A stretch of DNA of 46,646 bases from Clostridiales bacterium (GTDB lineage: Bacteria > Bacillota > Clostridia > Oscillospirales > Oscillospiraceae), in NCBI GenBank assembly GCA_019418625.1, contig DYBL01000034.1, positions 1-46,646 on the forward strand. The letters are read 5' to 3'. How positions within the stretch are numbered: the stretch's first letter is position 1; every line of letters starts with the position of its first letter. Shown here in pieces: positions 1-6,566 of the stretch. The position numbers and the translations under genes are program-made. The notes under the pieces were generated by a model. It worked only from the letters and a program-made list of their open reading frames with translations. It did not search any database and was not told where the DNA came from.

Positions 1-78
1 AAGCATTGTTTTAAGGCTTTCCTGCTCTGCGACAGTCAACTTACCGATAATATCTAATGCGTCTTTGATAGTAGGCAT
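1..78 (-). CDS. Partial small protein, N-terminus only
   Basis: The minus strand opens an ATG frame at 78 that runs off the left edge, giving 26 residues that begin MPTIKDALDIIGKLT. A strong AGGAGG lies about 10 bases upstream. The visible part is polar and helical, with no signal peptide or membrane segment. It lies 40 bp downstream of the MerR fragment in the same direction and may share its promoter at 284-312. I do not recognise the family, and too little is visible for a function. Confidence 0.55.
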   Translation of the reverse strand, partial: MPTIKDALDIIGKLTVAEQESLKTML

Positions 79-118
79 ATCCAATTACCTCCTTCGGTGG
101 TACTGTTTCTTACTATTA

Positions 119-241
119 TTATACGCTATTTCTCGTCAAAATCAACCATTTGTTGTGACAGAGCCTATCGTAAAAACGCAGCGTCTGCGGCGAGACATTC
201 AGCAGCGCCGCCACCTCACCGATGGTATACCGGTCTTTCAA
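119..241 (-). pseudogene. Truncated MerR-family regulator (DNA-binding half only)
   Basis: A TTG start at 241, seven bases after GAGGAGGT, reads 40 codons. The first 26 residues are a classic MerR winged-helix start (RYTIGEVAALLNVSP, then QTLRFYDR). Intact MerR proteins continue with 'xGLLxP' and 70 or more further residues including a coiled coil. Here the frame turns into unrelated sequence (LCHNKWLILTRNSV) and stops with TAA. The remaining piece covers the recognition helices but has no wing, dimer helix or effector domain. Promoter and ribosome site remain, so this is best read as a deletion remnant. It might still be translated as a micro-protein. The breakpoint should be near 150-155. 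Confidence 0.65.
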
Positions 242-283
242 GCTCCATACCTCCTCGGGGACAAGTTTGCAGCATTTGGATCC

Positions 284-312
284 ATTATAGAAAATCCCCG
301 GGGAAAAGTCTA
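284..312 (-). promoter_or_regulatory. Minus-strand promoter of the MerR fragment
   Basis: The -10 is TATAAT (284-289) and the -35 is TAGACT (307-312), with a 17-bp spacer. The -35 lies inside the left arm of the 300-335 hairpin, so a bound regulator could cover it. Confidence 0.5.
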
Positions 313-335
313 TACACGACTATAGAGTTTTCCCC
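300..335. other. Inverted repeat near the divergent start region
   Basis: Outer arms GGGGAAAA / TTTTCCCC (300-307, 328-335) and inner arms CTATA / TATAG form a long dyad overlapping the minus-strand -35. It could be an operator or a transcript hairpin; there is no T-run on either side. Confidence 0.45.
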
Positions 336-500
336 GCCGCATTATGCGAAAAGCACAAAAAGCCCCCGGAAATATCCGTGGTTTTATCCATATTTCGGCA
401 ATTGACCCTGCGGACCGCTTTAATGTTACAGTGATCTCACAAAGGCACCGGCCCGCCGTTTCCGAGGCCGCCGGCACTCACTATTGAGGGAGGAAAGTGT
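336..500. other. Gap before the symporter
   Basis: No open frame with a ribosome site is visible. A short dyad (GAAATAT / ATATTTC) lies near 370-395. I could not find a convincing -35/-10 pair for the downstream symporter or a recognisable riboswitch. GGGAGGAAA at about 488-496 is the ribosome site of the next gene. Confidence 0.4.
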
Positions 501-1952
501 ATGCAGCAGATCATCAGCAACATCGGTTCATTCTTATGGGGACCTCCCATGATCATAGCCATCATGGGATGCGGTATCTTATTGACCGTCCGTTCCAAAT
601 TTTTCGTATTCCGCTATTTCGGTCTGATTTTCAGAAAGACCCTGGGTTCCATGAAGTCCTCCGGTCAGAAGCGCGCCGGCAAGGTCTCCCCCTTTGAAGC
701 CATCTGCGTGGCCGTGGGCGGCGCCGTGGGCGTGGGTTCCCTGGGCGGTGTGGCAGCCGCCATCGCCGTCGGCGGACCGGGCGCCCTGTTCTGGATCCTG
801 GCCTGGGCGGCTTTCGGCATGACCGTCAAGGTGGCGGAGGTATCTCTGGCCTGCCACTACCGCTGCACGGACTCTCACGGAAACTTCTACGGCGGCCCCT
901 CCTACTACATTGAGCGGGGCCTGGGCGAGCAGAAGGGCTTCAAAGGTGCCAAGGTCCTGGCCTGGTGCTTCGGTATCGCCTTCTTGCTGGCGGCTTTCTC
1001 CGGCAACCAGGTCTTTACCATCGCCGAGGCCCTGAACGCCACCTTCCACATTCCCATGATCCCCTTTGCCTGCGTCTATTCCCTGTTCGTGTTCTACATC
1101 ACCTGGAAGGGCGTGCCCCGCATTGCCAGCTTCGCCAGCAAGCTGGTGCCCTTTATGTGCCTTTTGTACTTCGTGGGCGGCATCGTGCTCATCGCCGTCA
1201 ACTTCCGGGCGCTGCCGGGCGTGATCCAGGCCGTGTTCCACGACGCTTTCACCGGCTCCGCCGCTGCGGGCGGCTTTGTGGGCGCCGGTGTCATGACCGT
1301 CATCCGCACGGGCATCGCCCGCTCCATCAACTCCAACGAGGCCGGCCAGGGCTCCTCTCCCATGATCCACGCAGCAGCCGACACCCCGCACCCGGTGGAG
1401 CAGGGTCTCTGGGGCGCCATCGAGGTGTTCGTGAGCACCGTGCTGGTGAGCACCATCACTGCTCTGGCCATCCTCAGCACCGGCACCTGGTCCAGCGGCC
1501 TCACCTCCGTCACGCTGACCATCACCGCCTTCCAGAGCGTATTCGGTCAGGCAGGCCTCTACTTCATCGGCATCATCGCTTTCCTGTTCGGCATCACTAC
1601 CACCACCGGCTGGTTCACTTATTACTGCTCTCTCATTGCCCACGGCTTCCGGCACAACGAGAAGCTCCGCGACCGGCTGATCCTGATCTTCAAGATCATC
1701 TTCCCCTGGCCCAATATCATCGTGGTGGCGCTGATCGTCCTGTCCGGCAAGGGTCCCAACCTGTACTGGGCCATGATCGACGTGGTGACCGTGCTGCCCA
1801 CCTTCTTCAACGTGATCGCCCTCATCGGCCTGTCCGGCGTGTTCATCCGGCTGCTCAACGACTACAAAGCACGGTATCTGGGCGTCGGTACCGTGGACCC
1901 GAATTTCCACATCTTCTATGAGGACGAAGCCCGTGACAGATCCAAAGACTGA
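501..1952 (+). CDS. Sodium:alanine-type amino-acid symporter (AGCS family)
   Basis: A 483-residue polytopic membrane protein of the alanine or glycine:cation symporter family, about the usual length (450-500). The family signature lies near residues 74-100 (GGPGALFWI followed by AAFGMTVKVAEVSLACHYR). A second conserved block near residue 283 reads GQGSSPMIHAAA, followed by a proline-containing acceptor-like loop and long hydrophobic helices. Such carriers bring in small neutral amino acids with Na+. The ATG at 501 follows GGGAGGAAA. The next gene starts 26 bp after the stop and encodes a sulfur-amino-acid-type lyase, so the real substrate may be methionine, cysteine or homoserine rather than alanine. 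That substrate is inference; membership of the family is secure. Confidence 0.9.
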   Translation: MQQIISNIGSFLWGPPMIIAIMGCGILLTVRSKFFVFRYFGLIFRKTLGSMKSSGQKRAGKVSPFEAICVAVGGAVGVGSLGGVAAAIAVGGPGALFWILAWAAFGMTVKVAEVSLACHYRCTDSHGNFYGGPSYYIERGLGEQKGFKGAKVLAWCFGIAFLLAAFSGNQVFTIAEALNATFHIPMIPFACVYSLFVFYITWKGVPRIASFASKLVPFMCLLYFVGGIVLIAVNFRALPGVIQAVFHDAFTGSAAAGGFVGAGVMTVIRTGIARSINSNEAGQGSSPMIHAAADTPHPVEQGLWGAIEVFVSTVLVSTITALAILSTGTWSSGLTSVTLTITAFQSVFGQAGLYFIGIIAFLFGITTTTGWFTYYCSLIAHGFRHNEKLRDRLILIFKIIFPWPNIIVVALIVLSGKGPNLYWAMIDVVTVLPTFFNVIALIGLSGVFIRLLNDYKARYLGVGTVDPNFHIFYEDEARDRSKD

Positions 1953-1978
1953 CCGCTGATAAAGAAAGGAACATCACT

Positions 1979-3157
1979 ATGGAGTTTTCACATATCACCG
2001 AAGCCCTGTACAGCGGAGAAAAGGTGCGCGGCATGGACATGGCCCCGGAAACCATCCCCTGCTTCATGACCACGGCATTCACCATGCGGGGATTCAAGGA
2101 GGTCCAGGAGACCTACGCCACCAAGGGCTACACCTATGTACGCACCCGCAACCCCAACCGCACCGCCCTGGGAGAGGTCATCTCCTGCCTGGAGGGCGGC
2201 GAGGCAACGCTGATCTTCTCCTCCGGCATGGGCGCCATCACCAGCACCCTCATGACCCTGCTGGGCCGGGGCGACCACGTGATCTGCAACGCCAACATCT
2301 ACGGCGAGACCTTCTCCGTCATGACCCAGATCCTGAGCAAATGCGGCGTGGAAGTGACGTTCGTGGACTACAAGAATACGGATGACATCCGCAAGGCTGT
2401 GCGCCCCGAGACGAAGCTCATCTACTCCGAGGTCCTCTCCAACCCCACGCTGACACTGGTGGACCTGCGGACGGTGGCGGACATCGCCCACGAAAACGGC
2501 GCGCTGCTGATGGTGGACAATACCTTCACCACCCCCATCGCCATCCGCCCCATGGACTTCGGCGCGGACATCGTCATCAACAGCCTCACCAAGTTCCTCA
2601 ACGGCCACAGCGATGCCATCGGCGGCTCCATCACCGCCTCCGCGGAGCTGTGCGGCAAGATCCAGCCGGTGGCCATGCTGCTGGGCACCCCCGGCGACCC
2701 GTTCAGCTCCTGGCTCATCCACCGGGGCATCCACACCGCCTCTCTCCGTCTGCCCCAGGCCATGCACACCGCGGAAAAGCTGGCGGCAGCCCTGGCCAAG
2801 AATCCCCATGTAAGCCATGTGAACCACCCCAGCCTGCCGGACTATCCCCAAAAAGCGCTGGCAGACAGCATGTTCGGCAAAAAGGGCTACTGCGCCATGC
2901 TGAGCTTCATCGTGCCGGAGGATCTGGAGAAGATCGACCAGTTCATGCTGGCTCTGCGCTTCCCCCGCTACGCCCCCACCCTGGGCGGCCTGCACACCAC
3001 GCTCAGCCATCCCGTCACCTCTTCCCACATGGGCGTGCCCGACGAGACCCGCCGGAAAATGGGCATCACCCCCGGCATGATCCGGGTCTCCGTGGGCATC
3101 GAAGATGCCGACGATCTGGTGGCGGACTTTGAAAATGCCCTGAAGGTCTTTGACTGA
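1979..3157 (+). CDS. PLP-dependent trans-sulfuration enzyme / methionine gamma-lyase family
   Basis: A 392-residue Cys/Met-metabolism PLP enzyme, full length for the family. The Schiff-base lysine is K205 in SLTKFLNGHSD; D180 in VDNTF should bind the pyridine nitrogen; phosphate-binding residues are in SSGMGAIT (81-88). Family members perform gamma- or beta-elimination or replacement on methionine, cystathionine or homocysteine. The tyrosine of the active site is kept (Y108 in IYGET), but the cysteine that follows it in typical methionine gamma-lyases (YGCT) is glutamate here, so the exact reaction is open. The ATG at 1979 is preceded by AAAGGA. Co-transcription with the upstream symporter suggests uptake followed by catabolism of the same amino acid. 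Confidence 0.88.
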   Translation: MEFSHITEALYSGEKVRGMDMAPETIPCFMTTAFTMRGFKEVQETYATKGYTYVRTRNPNRTALGEVISCLEGGEATLIFSSGMGAITSTLMTLLGRGDHVICNANIYGETFSVMTQILSKCGVEVTFVDYKNTDDIRKAVRPETKLIYSEVLSNPTLTLVDLRTVADIAHENGALLMVDNTFTTPIAIRPMDFGADIVINSLTKFLNGHSDAIGGSITASAELCGKIQPVAMLLGTPGDPFSSWLIHRGIHTASLRLPQAMHTAEKLAAALAKNPHVSHVNHPSLPDYPQKALADSMFGKKGYCAMLSFIVPEDLEKIDQFMLALRFPRYAPTLGGLHTTLSHPVTSSHMGVPDETRRKMGITPGMIRVSVGIEDADDLVADFENALKVFD

Positions 3158-3364
3158 CACCACCTCCACACTCTCCCCTGTTTGAAATTCTTCGGCCCAT
3201 TTCTTTCTCCCGGTTATGGTGCACCGCAGGGATCTGCCGCCATCCGTTTGGTTTGGCTCCATATGCCATCGCGCCCAGTGCTCCATCGGTCCGTCAGAAT
3301 TTATATCAGCATCTCTCATCAAAGTTTGCAGCATTTCTCCCATCAAAAGATCCACATATCCGCA
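3158..3364. other. Gap after the lyase gene
   Basis: About 200 bp with no frame that has both a ribosome site and a recognisable product. Short minus-strand reading frames cross it but continue antisense into the lyase gene and look like chance. I see nothing further here. Confidence 0.4.
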
Positions 3365-3411
3365 AATACAAGAAGAAAGAGCGGGCGCTGCCCGCTCTTT
3401 CTTCTTGTATT
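3365..3411. terminator. Perfect 22-bp hairpin, probable terminator of the symporter-lyase unit
   Basis: Arms 3365-3386 and 3390-3411 are exact complements with a 3-base loop (the core is GAGCGGGC gct GCCCGCTC). The AT-rich outer arm supplies CTTTCTTCTT on the plus strand and an equivalent stretch on the minus strand, so it may act in both directions. Confidence 0.6.
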
Positions 3412-3510
3412 GCTCATTTCAGGAAGTCACCCTTGGAATTACCATGTGTCCGGAGCATCCCTGATCGATGGTACCGCTTTGAAGGGAGAGCACGCCTGTG
3501 CTGCGGACAA

Positions 3511-3549
3511 AAAAGCAAAAAGCCTGAAACCTTACGGTTTCAGGCTTTT
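3511..3549 (-). terminator. Terminator of tRNA-Val
   Basis: Stem AAAAGCCTGAAACC (3518-3531) / GGTTTCAGGCTTTT (3536-3549) with loop TTAC, directly after the CCA end of tRNA-Val. T-rich sequence follows on the minus strand. Confidence 0.8.
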
Positions 3550-3625
3550 GGTGGACGATACAGGACTCGAACCTGTGACCCCCTGCACGTCAAGCAGGTG
3601 CTCTAGCCAGCTGAGCTAATCGTCC
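3549..3625 (-). tRNA. tRNA-Val (GAC)
   Basis: Cloverleaf on the minus strand: acceptor GGACGAT pairs with ATCGTCC, the D-arm is GCTCAGCTGGCTAGAGC, the anticodon stem CCTGC/GCAGG encloses loop TTGACGT (anticodon GAC, valine GUC), and the T-arm contains GGTTCGAGTCC. Discriminator A and an encoded CCA are present. It has its own promoter and terminator. Confidence 0.93.
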
Positions 3626-3641
3626 GAAGCGGAACGTGTAT

Positions 3642-3670
3642 ATGATACACAAGTCTGCGGCTTTTGTCAA
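3642..3670 (-). promoter_or_regulatory. Promoter of tRNA-Val
   Basis: Minus strand: -35 TTGACA (3665-3670), 17-bp spacer, -10 TATCAT (3642-3647), 17 bp before the mature tRNA. Confidence 0.75.
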
Positions 3671-3678
3671 CACCTTTC

Positions 3679-3707
3679 TTGCACTTTTTTATTTTTTTTG
3701 CTATACT
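3679..3707 (+). promoter_or_regulatory. Promoter of the SDR gene
   Basis: -35 TTGCAC (3679-3684), a T-rich 17-bp spacer, -10 TATACT (3702-3707), 30 bp ahead of the SDR start. It is divergent from the tRNA-Val promoter. Confidence 0.7.
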
Positions 3708-3736
3708 GCTTTTAAATCCAACCAAGGAGGCACACC

Positions 3737-4471
3737 ATGAGACAAGTCGCTCTGGTCACCGGCGCCTCCCGGGGCATCGGCAGCGCCATCGCCGCCCAGC
3801 TGGCCCGGGAGGGATACAGCGTCTGCATCAACTACCACCAAAACCGTCAGGCAGCCCAGGCGCTGGCGGACCGCCTGCAAAGCCAGGGATATTCCGCCAT
3901 GACCGCGGCGGCAGACGTGGCCGTCCGCGCGGAGGTGGAAGCCATGGTGCGCTCTGTGGAACAGACCCTGGGACCGGTCACCCTGCTGGTCAACAACGCA
4001 GGCATCTCCTCCCAGGAGCAGTTCCAGGACCTGAGCGACGCGGCGTGGGAGCGGTACTTTGCCGTCAACGTCACCGGCGCCCGAAACGCCATTTTGGCGG
4101 TGCTGCCCCATATGCTCTCTGAAAAGTCCGGGTGCATCGTCAATCTCTCCTCCATCTGGGGGCTGCGGGGCGCCTCCTGCGAGGTGGCCTATGCCTGCAC
4201 CAAGGCCGCGCTCATCGGCCTGACCCGGTCCCTGGCGGCGGAGCTGGCCCCCTCTGGCATCCGGGTCAACGCCGTGGCCCCCGGCTGCATCGAAACAGAC
4301 ATGCTGCGCACCCTGGGAGAGGAGACCTGCCGCACCCTGGCGGAGGAGACCCCCCTGGGCCGTCTGGGGACCGTGGAGGATGTGGCCCAGGCCGTGGCCT
4401 TCCTGGCCTCGCCCAAGGCCTCCTTCATCACCGGGCAGATCCTCACTGCCGACGGCGGCTTCACCCTCTGA
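3737..4471 (+). CDS. Short-chain dehydrogenase/reductase (FabG-like)
   Basis: A 244-residue classical SDR of normal length. The nucleotide-binding motif TGASRGIG is at 8-15, NNAG at 86-89, and the catalytic set is S139, Y152 and K156 (YACTK). The C-terminus has the usual SPKASFITGQ and ADGG blocks. Such enzymes are cytosolic NAD(P)H-dependent ketoreductases; the closest general type is 3-oxoacyl-ACP reductase. The gene stands alone with its own promoter and terminator rather than in a fab cluster, so it may reduce another substrate such as a sugar or steroid ketone. The ATG at 3737 follows AAGGAGG. The family is certain; the substrate is not. Confidence 0.88.
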   Translation: MRQVALVTGASRGIGSAIAAQLAREGYSVCINYHQNRQAAQALADRLQSQGYSAMTAAADVAVRAEVEAMVRSVEQTLGPVTLLVNNAGISSQEQFQDLSDAAWERYFAVNVTGARNAILAVLPHMLSEKSGCIVNLSSIWGLRGASCEVAYACTKAALIGLTRSLAAELAPSGIRVNAVAPGCIETDMLRTLGEETCRTLAEETPLGRLGTVEDVAQAVAFLASPKASFITGQILTADGGFTL

Positions 4472-4491
4472 GATGGCTCTCTAAAATGCGC

Positions 4492-4527
4492 AAGACCGCA
4501 CTGCCAAATGGCAGCGCGGTCTTTTTT
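4492..4527 (+). terminator. Terminator of the SDR gene, convergent with the repressor gene
   Basis: Stem AAGACCGCACTGCC (4492-4505) / GGCAGCGCGGTCTT (4510-4523) with one G-T pair and loop AAAT, followed by a run of Ts that overlaps the stop codon of the convergent gene. Confidence 0.85.
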
Positions 4528-5279
4528 TATTCCTTTCCCGGCAGGGGCGGCGCATGAAAGATCACCCGGCCAAAGCAGGCCAGGGTCCGGCCGCTGCCCG
4601 CGGTCATCACCACGTCCGCGTCCGCCCGGGCCCGGTTGAGGGAAAAGAGATACACCGTGCCCAGGGGGTCTTTATAATACTGCTTGCACAAAATGTCCCC
4701 GTCCACGCAGAAGATACCCACGTCCCCCTCCCGCAGGGGATCCCGGTTCACATATACCAGCTCCCCGTCGGCAATATACGGGGCCATGGAGTCTCCCTGG
4801 ATACGGACGGCGAACTCCGCCGCCTGGGGCACCTCCCGCTCCACCGGGATGTAGTCGAAATCCTCCCCGAATACCGGAGCCGCATAGCCCGCGGCCGCCG
4901 GACAGCGATACAGGGGGATCAGCCGGCGCTCCTGTTCCGGCCGGCTCCGCTCCACCTCATCCTGATAATCGCACAGAGCCCCCACCACAGAGCGTACCGC
5001 CTCCCGACCCCGGGGAGACAGTCCCCGGTACTGTGCCAGCAGCGCCCGCTCCCCCTGGGTCAGTACCCGGCCACCATCCCGGAAGCTGTCCTGAAACAGG
5101 GAATTGGGGTCCGTCCTCAGGCAGTCAAACATCCGCAGCAGCACTTCGGCCTTGGGAAAGCTGATATCGCTTTCATAGTTGCTGATGGAGGAAGCGGTAA
5201 CGCCCAGCTGCTGGGCCAGGTCGCTGCGGGAAATGCCCAGTTCCTCCCTGCGGGCTCGGACACGCATTCCAAAGGTCAT
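4527..5279 (-). CDS. XRE helix-turn-helix repressor with LexA/S24 self-cleavage domain
   Basis: A 250-residue LexA/CI-like repressor. Residues 4-60 form an XRE-type helix-turn-helix (LGISRSDLAQQLGVTASSIS). The C-terminal S24 peptidase fold has a likely cleavage bond at A130-G131, catalytic S164 (GDSMAP) and K199 (ILCKQ); the spacing is close to LexA (cleavage to Ser 33, Ser to Lys 35). I chose the ATG at 5279 because GAAAGGG lies eight bases upstream; a GTG at 5288 would be too close. The gene has its own promoter (5315-5343) and the upstream region carries ACAAGA/TCTTGT palindromes, so it is probably self-repressed and released when RecA filaments form. It resembles a phage repressor but has no phage genes around it, so it could be a domesticated repressor or a second SOS-type regulator. 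Confidence 0.88.
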   Translation of the reverse strand: MTFGMRVRARREELGISRSDLAQQLGVTASSISNYESDISFPKAEVLLRMFDCLRTDPNSLFQDSFRDGGRVLTQGERALLAQYRGLSPRGREAVRSVVGALCDYQDEVERSRPEQERRLIPLYRCPAAAGYAAPVFGEDFDYIPVEREVPQAAEFAVRIQGDSMAPYIADGELVYVNRDPLREGDVGIFCVDGDILCKQYYKDPLGTVYLFSLNRARADADVVMTAGSGRTLACFGRVIFHAPPLPGKE

Positions 5280-5314
5280 GACGAGCACCCTTTCTCAATC
5301 TCAATCTTGTTGTT

Positions 5315-5343
5315 ATCCTATCTGACTTTTTGTATCTTGTCAA
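5315..5343 (-). promoter_or_regulatory. Promoter of the LexA-like gene
   Basis: Minus strand: -35 TTGACA (5338-5343), 17-bp spacer, -10 TAGGAT (5315-5320). A half operator (ACAAGATA) overlaps the -35 and spacer, and the full palindrome at 5352-5364 lies just upstream. Confidence 0.75.
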
Positions 5344-5351
5344 TATTTTTT

Positions 5352-5364
5352 ACAAGAATCTTGT
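5352..5364. promoter_or_regulatory. Operator 1 of the LexA-like repressor
   Basis: Perfect palindrome ACAAGA-A-TCTTGT, next to the -35 of the repressor gene and upstream of the divergent promoter at 5373-5401. Confidence 0.65.
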
Positions 5365-5372
5365 TTTTAGAG

Positions 5373-5401
5373 TTGACATGATAGAACACATGTGCTATTT
5401 T
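5373..5401 (+). promoter_or_regulatory. Divergent plus-strand promoter without an evident gene
   Basis: -35 TTGACA (5373-5378), 17-bp spacer, -10 TATTTT (5396-5401). It lies between the two operators. Transcription would begin at about 5408, just before operator 2, and would then run antisense to tRNA-Tyr and tRNA-Thr. No credible open frame follows before them. Confidence 0.55.
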
Positions 5402-5411
5402 ATATCTGCAA

Positions 5412-5424
5412 ACAAGATTCTTGT
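5412..5424. promoter_or_regulatory. Operator 2 of the LexA-like repressor
   Basis: Perfect palindrome ACAAGA-T-TCTTGT, identical to operator 1 except for the centre base, placed at the expected start of the divergent transcript. Further half sites (ATCTTGT, ACAAGAG) lie at about 5304 and 5443. Confidence 0.65.
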
Positions 5425-5483
5425 TGTTTTCGCGTCTGTTTTACAAGAGTATGCCGTAGGGGAACAAAGCCACGCGCGCAAAC

Positions 5484-5519
5484 AAAAAAATCAGAGCAAG
5501 CGCACAGCGCTTGCTCTGA
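5484..5519 (-). terminator. Terminator of the tRNA-Thr/tRNA-Tyr transcript
   Basis: Stem TCAGAGCAAGCG (5491-5502) / CGCTTGCTCTGA (5508-5519), followed on the minus strand by seven Ts (5484-5490). Confidence 0.85.
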
Positions 5520-5521
5520 CG

Positions 5522-5606
5522 TGGTGGGGGAAGGTGGATTCGAACCACCGAAGCCGAAGGCAACAGATTTACAGTCTGCCCCATTTGACCGCTCTGGAAT
5601 TCCCCC
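5522..5606 (-). tRNA. tRNA-Tyr (GTA)
   Basis: Minus-strand class II tRNA with a long variable arm. Acceptor GGGGGAA/TTCCCCC, anticodon loop CTGTAAA (GTA), T-arm GGTTCGAATCC, discriminator A and an encoded CCA. It lies 10 bp after tRNA-Thr, with which it shares a promoter and terminator. Confidence 0.93.
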
Positions 5607-5616
5607 ATATGAAATT

Positions 5617-5692
5617 TGGAGCTGGTGGACGGATTCGAACCCCCGACCTGCTGATTACAAATCAGCTGCTCTACCAGCTGAGCTACACCAGC
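5617..5692 (-). tRNA. tRNA-Thr (TGT)
   Basis: Minus strand: acceptor GCTGGTG/CACCAGC, D-arm GCTCAGCTGGTAGAGC, anticodon stem GCTGA/TCAGC with loop TTTGTAA (TGT, threonine ACA), discriminator T and encoded CCA. First gene of a two-tRNA transcript. Confidence 0.93.
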
Positions 5693-5711
5693 AGTTCCAA
5701 CAGCAGGGTTT

Positions 5712-5740
5712 ATCTTACCAGAAGAGTCCCGTTTTGTCAA
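5712..5740 (-). promoter_or_regulatory. Promoter of the tRNA-Thr/tRNA-Tyr pair
   Basis: Minus strand: -35 TTGACA (5735-5740), 17-bp spacer, -10 TAAGAT (5712-5717). Confidence 0.75.
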
Positions 5741-5783
5741 CAGGATTTTTCAGATTTTTTGTGTGTTTTTTAAGGAGGGAGTC

Positions 5784-5975
5784 ATGTTGTCAAAAAATCC
5801 CCGCCGCCGCTGGCGGCACCCGCTCTACTGCACGCTGTGCGGGCGGGAAATCCCCGCAGGATGGGAATACTGGTACTGTAACGGAAGCTGTGTCTGCCCG
5901 GACTGTCTTTTGGACTTTGCCCGCTCGGAGCTGGCCCCCTTCCGCCGCACCCATGGCCAGGAGGTCTTTTTATGA
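5784..5975 (+). CDS. Small Cys-rich zinc-ribbon-like protein
   Basis: A 63-residue basic, cysteine-rich protein. It has CTLC at 16-19 and a second cluster near 32-41 (CNGSCVCPDC), enough to build a zinc ribbon or knuckle. The ATG at 5784 is set by AAGGAGGG seven bases upstream; an earlier in-frame start at 5763 has no ribosome site. Its last codons overlap the next gene by 4 bases, and that gene overlaps the following one, so three small genes form a tight translational unit. The last one is a sigma-region-4-like DNA-binding protein, so this protein may be part of a small regulatory cassette. I do not recognise a named family. Confidence 0.7.
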   Translation: MLSKNPRRRWRHPLYCTLCGREIPAGWEYWYCNGSCVCPDCLLDFARSELAPFRRTHGQEVFL

Positions 5976-6205
5976 CCCTGCTGGAACTGTCTGCGGAGTA
6001 TGCCCGCAGCGAGGCTCTGCTGCGGACACGGATCTCCCGGCTGCGTGCCATGGCCAAAGCAGAACCGGACCGGGAGGCCGCCCGCCGCCTGCAAAGCCGC
6101 ATCGCCGCCCTGGACCCGCTGCTGCGGGAAATGCGCGTCCTGGCGGAGCTGACGGCCCACTACTACGAAAGGAGCTATCACAAGCATGAACACTATACAC
6201 TCTAA
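5972..6205 (+). CDS. Small helical protein of unknown function
   Basis: A 77-residue protein, almost entirely charged helix (ARSEALLRTRISRLRAMAKA), likely a coiled coil or helical hairpin, with no Cys or membrane segment. It starts with the ATGA overlap at 5972 and its end overlaps the next gene by 20 bases. The alternating Leu and Arg pattern fits a small dimer or an adaptor. Middle member of the 5784-6482 cassette. Function unknown. Confidence 0.68.
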   Translation: MTLLELSAEYARSEALLRTRISRLRAMAKAEPDREAARRLQSRIAALDPLLREMRVLAELTAHYYERSYHKHEHYTL

Positions 6206-6482
6206 AAAGCGGAGCAGGCTGCTTCTGGCGGATCTGGCCACATGGGAAAGGGAAAACGGAGAGGACAACGCTCTGCGGCTGGAGCGGCTGCGGCGCAACC
6301 TGCGCCAGGCCCGTCTCCAGGAGCTTACCGGGCGCCAGCAGCAGGTGCTGACGCTGTTTTTCGACGAGCAGATGAACATGACCGAGATCGCCGCCGCGCT
6401 GGGCATCCACCGCTCCACCGTCTCCCGCACGCTGCACCGGGCCATGGACCGGCTGCAGCGCGCTTTGCGCTATGCCCTGTAA
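6186..6482 (+). CDS. Sigma-70 region-4-like helix-turn-helix protein
   Basis: A 98-residue protein. Residues about 45-95 match the region-4 helix-turn-helix of sigma factors (LTGRQQQVLTLFFDE, then MTEIAAALGIHRSTVSRTLH). The region-2 core-binding part is missing, so it is not a full sigma factor; the first 45 residues are a charged helix. Similar stand-alone proteins occur in phage-like and conjugative elements and in Clostridia chromosomes, as small transcription regulators. It closes a three-gene overlapping cassette just after the tRNA-Thr promoter, a common landing area for acquired DNA. DNA binding is well supported; its target is unknown. Confidence 0.78.
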   Translation: MNTIHSKKRSRLLLADLATWERENGEDNALRLERLRRNLRQARLQELTGRQQQVLTLFFDEQMNMTEIAAALGIHRSTVSRTLHRAMDRLQRALRYAL

Positions 6483-6497
6483 GGGTGATTTTTCCTC

Positions 6498-6526
6498 TTG
6501 TGGTTTTTCCTGCAAGACCGTATAAT
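6498..6526 (+). promoter_or_regulatory. Promoter of the first YitT gene
   Basis: -35 TTGTGG (6498-6503), 17-bp spacer, perfect -10 TATAAT (6521-6526). Confidence 0.7.
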
Positions 6527-6566
6527 CTATACAGAAGCAACCCAATATGCCGTTGGAGGATTCGTC

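Noticed and set aside
65..325. 86-codon plus-strand frame
   Set aside because: It is antisense to the MerR fragment and lacks a ribosome site.
336..500. SAM riboswitch or T-box ahead of the symporter-lyase unit
   Set aside because: Expected given the sulfur-amino-acid type of enzyme, but I found no T-box or SAM-box core and no terminator.
5330..5773. Plus-strand frame that could be the product of the orphan promoter
   Set aside because: It reads antisense through tRNA-Tyr and tRNA-Thr; the amino-acid sequence is the familiar artefact of tRNA antisense.
4527..6482. Intact prophage
   Set aside because: A phage-like repressor and a region-4 protein are present, but there are no integrase, structural or lysis genes.
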